Assembly (NCBI RefSeq): GCF_902706605.1
Contig: NZ_CACSLH010000003.1
Span: 78,990 to 142,989, forward strand
DNA from: Enterococcus sp. CSURQ0835
Lineage (GTDB): Bacteria > Bacillota > Bacilli > Lactobacillales > Enterococcaceae
DNA: 64,000 bases
Direction: 5' to 3'
Shown here: in pieces, positions 26,240 to 33,443 of the stretch
How the letters are laid out: every line of letters starts with the position of its first letter
How positions within the stretch are numbered: the first letter of the stretch is position 1
Made by a program: the position numbers and the translations under genes
Notes under the pieces: model-generated
Seen by the model: only the letters and a program-made list of their open reading frames with translations
What the model was told of the DNA's origin: nothing
Database searches by the model: none

Positions 26240-27070
26240 CTACTCACGCTCCTCTGATTTAGTTGATGATTGGCTGACTGGAATGACTGATCCACCCCAT
26301 TTTTTTGTGATCCAAGTTTGGACGTCTTTCCGATGCAGTGCGTTGACTAATTTTTTGACACTCGCTTTATTTTTAGCTTTCGTTTTGGTTGCGACGATAT
26401 TGACATAAGGTGAATCTTTGCTTTCGATCATTAACGAATCTTTCATCGGATTCAACCCTTTTTCGTAAGCAAAATTTGAATTGATCGCCACCAGATCCCC
26501 TTCTTTATTGGCATAAGCCGAGGCTAGAAGCGAAGGATCGACCGAATGTTTAAAGACTAAGTGTTTCGGATTAGCTGTGATATCAGCAAAAGTCGCTTGA
26601 TCGATCGCCACTCCTTTTTTCAACTTGATCAACCCGTTTTGCTCAAAAATCCTTAAGACCCGTCCCCACTCAGATGGAACATTTGAAACAATGACTTTAG
26701 CTCGCTCGGGGATCGCGTTGACTTTTTTTATCTGATGAGAATAAATCCCCAGTGGTTCTAAATGGATCGCACCGACATTGGCAAAATCATACTGGTTTTC
26801 TTTTTTCTGTAAATTAAAATAAGGCACCGTTGAAAAATAATTAGCTTCGATATCACCACTTTGCAACGCTTTATTTGGTAAAACGTAATCATCGAATTTC
26901 GTGATTTCTAAGTTCACTCCTTCTTTTTTTAAAATCGGTTTAATATGTTCTAAAATTTCAGCGTGAGGTGTCGGCGAAGCACCAACCTTCAAAGTTTCTG
27001 CGGCTTGCGCGCTAGCCCCTGCGAACCCTAACGTTCCTAATAGCGCTAATATTACGATTGTTTTTTTCAT
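26240..27070 (-). CDS. metQ: MetQ-type methionine-binding protein without a lipobox
   Basis: 276 residues of the NlpA/MetQ family: TLKVGASPTPHAEIL, then LPNKALQSGDIEANYF and VAINSNFAYEKGLNP. These proteins bind methionine outside the cell for the MetNI importer. The signal peptide (MKKTIVILALLGTLGFAG, then ASAQAAET) ends in a type-I cleavage site, AQA, and has no Cys, so unlike usual MetQ it lacks a lipidation site. metN and metI are not in this window. A T-box leader precedes it, and msrA follows without a gap. Confidence 0.9.
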   Translation of the reverse strand: MKKTIVILALLGTLGFAGASAQAAETLKVGASPTPHAEILEHIKPILKKEGVNLEITKFDDYVLPNKALQSGDIEANYFSTVPYFNLQKKENQYDFANVGAIHLEPLGIYSHQIKKVNAIPERAKVIVSNVPSEWGRVLRIFEQNGLIKLKKGVAIDQATFADITANPKHLVFKHSVDPSLLASAYANKEGDLVAINSNFAYEKGLNPMKDSLMIESKDSPYVNIVATKTKAKNKASVKKLVNALHRKDVQTWITKKWGGSVIPVSQSSTKSEERE

Positions 27071-27093
27071 CTTTCCCCTTCCTTTCCTAAAAA

Positions 27094-27381
27094 CAAAAAA
27101 ACATCCTTAGAAGAAAATCCTTCTAAGGATGTCTGCTTGACATGGTACCACCTTATTTTGTAAAAGTTGCCTTTTACCTCTGCTCCGCTACGGCTTGCGC
27201 GATAACGGCGTCGTTTTAACGGAGACATCCGTGTGACTCTAAATTACTTCAAGTCACCCACTCAAAAGCCATTTTCACATCCGCTTCCTAACACCTCTTT
27301 TCAGCTCCCGAGGCTCTCTAATTGAAATTCCACCGATCTTACTTTCTTTATCATCGTGTTTTTAGTTTTTATTTAGCTGTT
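27094..27381 (-). promoter_or_regulatory. T-box leader (probably methionine) of metQ-msrA
   Basis: Minus-strand leader of about 290 nt. It contains GGGAGCTGAAA (distal stem I / AG-bulge type motif), the T-box itself AAGGTGGTACCATG (complement of 27141-27154) and a 13-bp terminator ACATCCTTAGAAG / CTTCTAAGGATGT followed by seven T. The candidate specifier is AUG at 27272-27270, within GAAAATGGC. Uncharged tRNA(Met) would pair with the specifier and the T-box bulge and prevent termination. The specifier choice is inferred from position and from the genes controlled. Confidence 0.85.
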
Positions 27382-27387
27382 GCTCAT

Positions 27388-27416
27388 AATCTAAACGAAC
27401 GAGCGTTTTTTGTCAA
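27388..27416 (-). promoter_or_regulatory. Promoter of the metQ-msrA leader
   Basis: TTGACA (27411-27416), a 17-bp spacer, TAGATT (27388-27393) on the minus strand. The predicted start is near 27381. Confidence 0.75.
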
Positions 27417-27535
27417 CCCACTAGTTCAAAAAAATTTTTCATTCGTTTCGAAAGCAGGCTCGGCTATGTTAAAATAGAGCGTAAAATTTGAAAGGAGTTG
27501 CCTTTTTTGCTAATCCATCACACAGGTGAGGTATC

Positions 27536-28447
27536 ATGATCCTCATCAGCTTACTTTTATTGCTAACTCTCATTTGTTTAGTTGGCTTGCTTTACCGTTA
27601 CCTCAAATTAAAACGCGCTTTGCCACTGCTGGTCGCCCAATTGAAAAAAGAAACAGTCCCTGTTAAAACCACTGAAGCCGACTTGCAGGACTTGGCAGTT
27701 GCCCTCAACCAAACACTGACTGAACAAGCCGCGACACTAGCAAAACAAAAAGAACATGCTGCACTTGAACAGCAACAACAAACTGCCAAATTACAAAAAG
27801 CGCAACAGCAAGCACAAGCAACCCAACTCGCCTTAACGACGGCTAGTGAAAACTTATTAAACGCTGCCCAAGCCCAATTGACTGCAGCACAAACAGAACT
27901 TGCGCAGGTCGAACAAGATCATTTTGCAGCCCAGATCAAATACCAGCTAGATCAAGCGACTCAACAGTTAGCTGATTTGAAACTTTACCAGCAGTTAGCA
28001 ATGCAACAAGTAACGATCCATCCTCAAATGATCGACCTTACACAGTTGCTTAAACGTCTGCTCCAGCCTTATTACGAAGACTTGCAAGCTCAAAATTTTC
28101 GGCTGGCGTTGCAGTTGACGAGTAACCTTAAACTTCAAAGCGATCCAGTCTTCGTGGAGCGGATCATTCAAGAAAGTTTAGACAATGTTTTAGCCCACGG
28201 ACAAAACGAAGTCCGAATCAACTTGACTAAAGATGCTCATTTTATTTATTTGACGATCCAAAATCAAAGTTTGCCAGTCACAACCAAACAGTTGACTGCA
28301 CCCTTTTACACAGCGCAGCCGACGACTGATCCAGCAGCTGGCTTAGGACTTTATTTCATCCAAGAATTAGTCCACTTGACTGGTGGGATCTTAACTCTCA
28401 GCTATGACCAACCTGTCTTTACGTTACAGATCAGCTGGCGGTTATAA
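27536..28447 (+). CDS. Orphan histidine-kinase-like protein (HATPase_c) lacking a clear H-box
   Basis: 303 residues. One N-terminal membrane span (residues 1-22) is followed by a long Gln/Ala-rich coiled coil (about 60-165) and a C-terminal GHKL ATPase domain with N-box ESLDNVLAHG and G-box GLGLYFIQELV. The usual phospho-acceptor motif (H-E/D-x-x-P) before the ATPase domain is not seen, and no response regulator is adjacent. It may be a degenerate kinase, a phosphatase, or a protein that senses membrane state through its coiled coil. The start follows GGTGAGG. Confidence 0.65.
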   Translation: MILISLLLLLTLICLVGLLYRYLKLKRALPLLVAQLKKETVPVKTTEADLQDLAVALNQTLTEQAATLAKQKEHAALEQQQQTAKLQKAQQQAQATQLALTTASENLLNAAQAQLTAAQTELAQVEQDHFAAQIKYQLDQATQQLADLKLYQQLAMQQVTIHPQMIDLTQLLKRLLQPYYEDLQAQNFRLALQLTSNLKLQSDPVFVERIIQESLDNVLAHGQNEVRINLTKDAHFIYLTIQNQSLPVTTKQLTAPFYTAQPTTDPAAGLGLYFIQELVHLTGGILTLSYDQPVFTLQISWRL

Positions 28448-28471
28448 AAATTTTACTCAACTGTCTCTTCT

Positions 28472-28518
28472 AAAAAAAGCCTGCGTCACTCCAATTAATT
28501 GGGGCAGCGCAGGCTTTT
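28472..28518. terminator. Bidirectional terminator
   Basis: AAAAGCCTGCG / CGCAGGCTTTT arms around a hairpin that itself pairs (CTCCAATTAATTGGGG). It lies between the HATPase gene (+) and the 58-residue gene (-). Confidence 0.8.
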
Positions 28519-28538
28519 GAGTTTCATTCAATCCTTGT

Positions 28539-28715
28539 TTATAACGGCTCTTCGGTGATCGCCACTTCTTTTTCGATCCCGCCTAATGCGACGATCATTT
28601 CACTAGGCAAATAATCAGTGTACTCACGATATTCTAAAAACTGCAACACTTGGTCATAAGACAAAACAAAGCGTTCGCGTGATTTTTCCACTTCAACGAC
28701 ATATCTTCGCTCCAT
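28539..28715 (-). CDS. 58-residue hypothetical protein
   Basis: ATG at 28715 follows a perfect AAGGAGG, and the frame runs 58 codons to TAA at 28539. The product begins MERRYVVEVEKSRERFV and is acidic at its end (KEVAITEEPL). It is soluble, with no membrane span or recognised domain. A strong ribosome binding site and the terminator behind it support it as a real single gene. Confidence 0.6.
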   Translation of the reverse strand: MERRYVVEVEKSRERFVLSYDQVLQFLEYREYTDYLPSEMIVALGGIEKEVAITEEPL

Positions 28716-28945
28716 GATTATTCCTCCTTACAAATCAAAATGAACAGCTAACTTTATTTTTTGTAAACGTTCTATCGCAAGCCCAGTATAGCAAATCACT
28801 TTCTAGCAGCGCGAATTTACTGCTTATAAAAATACTATTTTTGAAAAAAATTAACGTTTCAATTCAGGCGACTTTTTGCAGCCACTCTAAACATTTCCGA
28901 TTGCTTTTTATCCCGCTCTAAAAATTAATGATTAAGATAAATTAA

Positions 28946-28998
28946 TTATCGTTTTATGATAAAAAATTATTGCAAAACAATAATTGAATTGCTATACT
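28946..28998 (+). promoter_or_regulatory. Promoter of the DUF2975 operon with two dyads
   Basis: TTGCAA (28970-28975), a 17-bp spacer and TATACT (28993-28998). Two similar dyads lie in tandem: TTATC...GATAA (28946-28962) and AATTATTG...CAATAATT (28965-28985). The second covers the -35 box. The HTH protein of this operon is the natural candidate to bind them. Confidence 0.6.
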
Positions 28999-29027
28999 CA
29001 ATCTATAAATTTAAAGGAGGCGTTTAA

Positions 29028-29561
29028 ATGAACACAGCACGTTTTCGTGATATTTGTTGGGCCGTGAATGGCTTGTTAAAACTTTTTTCCATAGTGTGTG
29101 GCGTTCTTTTTTTAATTGGTGCAATCGATACACTCTTTTTCCATCATCCTCAAGTAACACATACTGACGGTCCGACATGGTACATCGCACTTAGCTTTAT
29201 TGCAGAAAAAGTGACCACGAAACAAGAAAATGCCGCAAACTCGTACTTATTTTTATTAGCCTTGCCTTTTTTCAGCTATCTTTTTTGGTATGCGAGTCGA
29301 ATCTTTGCTGATATTTCTGCTGGGCTGACACCTTTTTCAGCTACTCAACTCAAACGGTTTCGACGCATCGCTTTTCTTGTTTTAATTTTATCGCTCATCC
29401 AACCAGTTGCCTATGGACTATTACTTAGTTTACTCAGCGGCACCTTTTCGTTGACCATTTCATTAGGCCCGCTTTTTCTGATCGGTATTTTATTGTATTG
29501 CTTTTCCGGGATCATTCATTACGGTGTCGCTTTACAGGAATTTTCAGATGAAGTCATTTAG
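29028..29561 (+). CDS. DUF2975 membrane protein
   Basis: 177 residues with four predicted spans and the family's layout: an N-terminal pair of helices, a central FADISAGLTPFSATQLKRFRR segment typical of DUF2975, then two more helices. The function is unknown. The family is often encoded beside a small Cro/CI-type regulator, as here: the HTH gene follows after 12 nt. The start has AAAGGAGG upstream. Confidence 0.8.
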   Translation: MNTARFRDICWAVNGLLKLFSIVCGVLFLIGAIDTLFFHHPQVTHTDGPTWYIALSFIAEKVTTKQENAANSYLFLLALPFFSYLFWYASRIFADISAGLTPFSATQLKRFRRIAFLVLILSLIQPVAYGLLLSLLSGTFSLTISLGPLFLIGILLYCFSGIIHYGVALQEFSDEVI

Positions 29562-29573
29562 GAGGTTGAAAAG

Positions 29574-29786
29574 ATGCCGATCGTTGTACATTTAGACCGC
29601 ATGATGGCCGAGCGCAAAATCAGTTTGAAAGAACTAGCCGAAGCTGTCGGGATCACAAACGTCAATTTATCAAAATTAAAAACCGGAAAAGTCAGCGCCA
29701 TTCGTTTTTCAACCTTAGAAGCAATTTGCGCTGTCTTAGAGTGTCAACCGGGAGACTTATTAGAATATCAAAAGGAGGACAACTAA
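29574..29786 (+). CDS. Cro/CI-type HTH regulator (YozG-like)
   Basis: 70 residues, a bare helix-turn-helix domain: SLKELAEAVGITNVNLSKLKTGK is the HTH, and AIRFSTLEAICAVLECQPGDLLEY the closing part. Small regulators of this type accompany DUF2975 proteins. It sits second in a three-gene operon with an AGGAGG site, and its stop codon touches the ATG of the CPBP gene. It probably regulates the operon through the dyads at 28946-28985. Confidence 0.88.
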   Translation: MPIVVHLDRMMAERKISLKELAEAVGITNVNLSKLKTGKVSAIRFSTLEAICAVLECQPGDLLEYQKEDN

Positions 29787-30353
29787 ATGGTTGCGGCTTT
29801 ATTCCAAGTAGTGCTTTTCTCAGTTCCACCTTTGATCGCGTGGTTACTCAGCCAGCGCTCTGAAACTTTTTTCCAATCAGTCGGCTTAAAGTGGCCACTG
29901 ATTTCAAAAAAATTGATCAGTGCAGCTGCCTTAACTTTGCTCATTTTTTTAGCGCTAGGCTTTGCTACCCGTCACCTTTTAGCCGGAATCGAACTAGCAA
30001 ACAGCCAGTTTACAAATTTAAACTTTAAAGCACTAATTGCTATTCTGATTTATGCGTTTATCAAAACTGCTTTGGCTGAAGAAATTTTTTTCCGCGGCTT
30101 TTTACTGAAACGTTTGCAGCAGCGCTTGGGCTTTTTACCCGCTAACTTGATCCAAGCGGTGATCTTTGGCGGACTGCACGGGCTCTTACTATTAACTCAA
30201 ACAACTTCGCCACTGATTTTATTCATCAGTTTATTTACCGGCACAGTTGGCTTTGTTTTCGGCGGGCTCAATGAAAAATTAGCCGGCGGGTCGTTATTCC
30301 CTAGTTGGTTGATTCACGGTCTCAGTAATTTAGTTAGCAGCTTGTGGGTTTGA
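29787..30353 (+). CDS. CPBP-family intramembrane metalloprotease (CAAX-like)
   Basis: 188 residues with about five to six membrane spans. The glutamic-acid/arginine motif AEEIFFRG and two histidine motifs (GGLHGL and WLIHGLSN) are the CPBP/Abi active site. Members process prenylated or membrane substrates; in lactic acid bacteria some protect against bacteriocins. The start is immediately after the HTH stop codon, with AAGGAGG upstream, so it belongs to the operon. The substrate is unknown. Confidence 0.85.
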   Translation: MVAALFQVVLFSVPPLIAWLLSQRSETFFQSVGLKWPLISKKLISAAALTLLIFLALGFATRHLLAGIELANSQFTNLNFKALIAILIYAFIKTALAEEIFFRGFLLKRLQQRLGFLPANLIQAVIFGGLHGLLLLTQTTSPLILFISLFTGTVGFVFGGLNEKLAGGSLFPSWLIHGLSNLVSSLWV

Positions 30354-30445
30354 TGAGAAAAAAATTTAATTTTAAGTGGATGATTTTGCCTTTTGCTCAA
30401 CTTGGTATATGATTGTTTCGGTAAATCATTTGGGAGGAAATTAAT

Positions 30446-31237
30446 GTGATCACTATTAAATCAGAACGTGAAATCGAAGGTATGCGAGAATCCGGTGCAA
30501 TTTTAGCCGGCATGCATCAAGGCTTGCGTGATATTATCAAACCAGGCATCTCCAGTTGGGAAATTGAAGAGTTTGGTCGTCATTATATTGAAAGCCACGG
30601 CGCGATCCCTGAACAGATCGGCTTTGAGGGTTACAAATACGCAACATGTGTGTGCGTCAACGATGAAGTCGCTCACGCTATCCCACGTAAAGGCTTGATC
30701 TTAAAAGCCGGTGACCTGGTAAAAGTCGATACGGTAGTCAACTACAAAGGATACATGAGCGATTCTTGCTGGACCTATGCCGTGGGTGAACTTAACGAAG
30801 ATGCTCAAAAACTAATGGACGTGACGAAAAAAGCGCTCTACCTGGGCATTGATCAAGCAATCGTCGGTAACCGGATCGGAGATATTGGAGCGGCCATCCA
30901 AAAATATACTGAAGACGAAAATGGTTTTGGTGACGTCCGCGAATTGATCGGCCACGGCATCCAACCAACGATGCACGAAGCACCGGATGTTCCAAATTTT
31001 GGCAGCGCTGGTCATGGGTTGCGCTTAAAGGCGGGAATGACCATCACTATCGAGCCAATGATTAATCTCGGCGGTCATAAACTAGCCGTCAAAGCGGTCC
31101 CTCATGAAAACTGGGAATATTATGTGACGGCCGATCACAGTTTAAGTGCGCAATACGAGCACACAATCGCCATCACAAACGACGGTCCTAAAATCTTGAC
31201 GAGTCAAGATCCTGAATTTGATGCAAAATATTTGTAA
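30446..31237 (+). CDS. map: Type I methionine aminopeptidase
   Basis: 263 residues of the M24A fold. Metal ligands are visible: both Asp in VKVDTVVNYKGYMSD, His in IGHGIQ, Glu in TIEPM and Glu in QYEHT. The substrate-side His is in DEVAHAIP. The enzyme removes N-terminal Met from new proteins. The start is GTG at 30446, 9 nt after GGGAGGA; the overlapping ATG at 30443 is out of frame. The sequence VCVNDEVAHAIP differs from the common SVN..V.HGIP, so this may be a second, divergent map copy. A terminator follows at 31260. Confidence 0.88.
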   Translation: MITIKSEREIEGMRESGAILAGMHQGLRDIIKPGISSWEIEEFGRHYIESHGAIPEQIGFEGYKYATCVCVNDEVAHAIPRKGLILKAGDLVKVDTVVNYKGYMSDSCWTYAVGELNEDAQKLMDVTKKALYLGIDQAIVGNRIGDIGAAIQKYTEDENGFGDVRELIGHGIQPTMHEAPDVPNFGSAGHGLRLKAGMTITIEPMINLGGHKLAVKAVPHENWEYYVTADHSLSAQYEHTIAITNDGPKILTSQDPEFDAKYL

Positions 31238-31259
31238 GCGACGATTAACTTAACGCACT

Positions 31260-31301
31260 AAAAAAGCTTTATCTCGATGATTCAGAGGTAAAGCTTTTTT
31301 T
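31260..31301 (+). terminator. Intrinsic terminator after map
   Basis: AAAAAAGCTTTA / TAAAGCTTTTTTT arms with an inner TCT / AGA pair. Confidence 0.85.
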
Positions 31302-31372
31302 GATCTGTAATAAAAACGATTCCACAAAACTAAACTGTTGTGATACCAGTTAGCTAACATTGCCTTTTAGCA

Positions 31373-32581
31373 TCATAAGTGTTCAGCAAAAAAACGAATC
31401 GTCTCTTGCCAAGAATCATTACTGTCAGCCATTACTTTTTTCCAAGGCACCTTGTGATAACGGTGATTAGGCTGATACGCAATCGTCATCATATGACCAC
31501 AGTTAGCGTATAACTTTGCTTTCACTTGATGCTGATAGATCGATGATTGGCTTAATTGTTGGACCATCTGATCGATAGCAAAGCTGGTCGGCCAAATCTC
31601 ATCTTTAAGTGAACCGAGAAATAAAATATCTCCGGCTATTTGTTCAATTGGAATTTTACTAGCTGGCTTAACAGGAAAGGACTGCTTAAAAAATTTCCAC
31701 TTGATTAGATCACTAAATTTAAATTTTGTGTAAGGCAACTCCAAGCCATTCCGAATCCAAGAAGAAGCACGGGCATTTCTTGTTCCTTTGATCCCTTCTA
31801 ATACAGCATTCATCGGAGAATTCACTACGACACACTTTAATTCTGAAAACTGGCTAGCACTAACTAAAGCTAGTTCAGCTCCTTTAGACCGACCATAAAT
31901 CCCGATTCGATTTGAATCTACAAATGTTTGGCTGGCTAAATAATGAATCCCACTTTCAATTAATTCAAGTGGAATCTTCATTAAATTCGGTGCAGTTTTC
32001 TCTAAGCCAAAATAACTGATTGCTAAAGTAGCAAAACCACGACTAGCTAATAGCTGAGCGATTTGTTGTGCCTTTTCAATCCGACCATCACTGCCGCTCA
32101 AAACAAGAATTGCTGGAGCAGCGTGAAGAGCCGGATCCCAAAAGATTCTTCCTTTGCCTCCAGTCAAATCAATTGTTTTTGATGCTACTTTCGGCAATTG
32201 AAAAAAGCGGCGAAAGCATTGCTGCTTTAACACCACGTGCTGTGTTGAAACAGTAATTGAAAGATTGAAACTTGAATGTAGTGGAATATCTTTAATGTTC
32301 TTAGCTAACTTGACCATTTGCTTGTAGTAAGGCTGACAATTGAAAAATAATTCCATCGCGGATTTTTCTGTTATGACGAGTCTTCCCTGATTATTTGCTA
32401 AAAAATCAGCTTCAGCTCGCCAAATAGTTGTTGAAGCCAAATGCATCGGCGCATTGATATTAGAATACCCTTCTAATGTCAATTTTAGATTGATCGATTG
32501 ATTAGCTGGCAACTGAGCCACTTCAATTCTAAAAGGTTCATCTGCTAAATCACTGCTACTGATTAATGTAATTGAAACCAT
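31373..32581 (-). CDS. BAAT/acyl-CoA thioester hydrolase family protein
   Basis: 402 residues in two parts. The N-terminal 130 residues look like the immunoglobulin-like acyl-CoA thioesterase/BAAT domain (FRIEVAQLPANQSINLKL). The C-terminal alpha/beta hydrolase has nucleophile Ser in GIYGRSKGAE, Asp in GSLKDEIWP and His in ANCGHMM. Family members cleave acyl-CoA or transfer acyl groups to amino acids. The start follows AAGGAG at 7 nt. It lies 50 nt downstream of a MarR gene on the same strand and is probably its regulated partner. The physiological substrate is unknown. Confidence 0.85.
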   Translation of the reverse strand: MVSITLISSSDLADEPFRIEVAQLPANQSINLKLTLEGYSNINAPMHLASTTIWRAEADFLANNQGRLVITEKSAMELFFNCQPYYKQMVKLAKNIKDIPLHSSFNLSITVSTQHVVLKQQCFRRFFQLPKVASKTIDLTGGKGRIFWDPALHAAPAILVLSGSDGRIEKAQQIAQLLASRGFATLAISYFGLEKTAPNLMKIPLELIESGIHYLASQTFVDSNRIGIYGRSKGAELALVSASQFSELKCVVVNSPMNAVLEGIKGTRNARASSWIRNGLELPYTKFKFSDLIKWKFFKQSFPVKPASKIPIEQIAGDILFLGSLKDEIWPTSFAIDQMVQQLSQSSIYQHQVKAKLYANCGHMMTIAYQPNHRYHKVPWKKVMADSNDSWQETIRFFAEHL

Positions 32582-32631
32582 TCACTTCTCCTTTTTGTTA
32601 AACAGCTTAACAACCCATTCAACTTCTAATT

Positions 32632-33090
32632 TTAAATCCAAGGTAACGCCTTCCAAACTGCTTCGATTTCTTGCATTAATTGTTTTGTTTCGCTCAAAAA
32701 TTCAGGTGAATGCTGATTCAAAATAGCTACTAATTCATTCATGAGGTAATCTTGTTGCCGCTCATGCTCTGCAAAAACCGCTTCACCAGCCGAGGTCAGC
32801 ACCAAACAATATTCATTCTTTTTTTGTGTGGATTGGATCTTTTGGACTAAATCTTTCCGTTTTAATTTATTAATCATCTGTGTGACAGCACTTCTTGAAA
32901 TTGATTGTAGATTTGCTAGTGTGATCAAGTTAAGATTCTTATTTTTCCCGATCGCCACGATAGTATGGATCTCTGCTAAACTCAAATCAAACTCAAATTG
33001 GTTGAAGTGCTGCGTTTTTTCTAATACCTTGTAAGCTGCGATAAATTGTTGAAACTGTTGATTAAATTGTTGTAACTCTGATCGCTCCAT
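32632..33090 (-). CDS. MarR-family transcriptional regulator
   Basis: About 152 residues. The winged helix is visible: LNLITLANLQSISRSAVTQMINKLKRKDLVQKI followed by a wing KKNEYCLVLTSAGE. The preceding helices and the C-terminal helix form the usual dimer interface. The ATG at 33090 follows AGAGGGTGG; the frame opens at 33123. A 13-bp palindrome at 33173-33185 upstream is a candidate operator. The likely target is its own operon with the BAAT hydrolase. Confidence 0.88.
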   Translation of the reverse strand: MERSELQQFNQQFQQFIAAYKVLEKTQHFNQFEFDLSLAEIHTIVAIGKNKNLNLITLANLQSISRSAVTQMINKLKRKDLVQKIQSTQKKNEYCLVLTSAGEAVFAEHERQQDYLMNELVAILNQHSPEFLSETKQLMQEIEAVWKALPWI

Positions 33091-33172
33091 CTCATTCCAC
33101 CCTCTTGTTAAGCTCATTAACATTATACAAAAATTGGAGGGGATTGCAACCCGAGTGTAGCATATAATACTA

Positions 33173-33185
33173 TAGCAAGTTGCTA
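33173..33185. promoter_or_regulatory. Candidate MarR operator
   Basis: TAGCAAGTTGCTA is a perfect palindrome (6-bp arms around G), about 85 bp upstream of the MarR start codon and next to the AT-rich promoter region. Confidence 0.45.
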
Positions 33186-33443
33186 AAAGGATAAGTTACT
33201 AAATAAACGATTGGTACGTATATTCAAGACAATTATTAAATAAGCTATCACAGTTGTACCTGCAATAATATTATTAAACAAATCACTTACTTAAATGATC
33301 CGGCGCATAGATGATATGTTTGCTACTTCTAAAGCTTGGCAAGATAAAACTAGACCACGAATTGAGTCTCATCAAGAGATAAAGTCGTTTTTTTATTTTT
33401 TAATCCATGACGATATCGATTTGGACGACTACGTATTACATAA

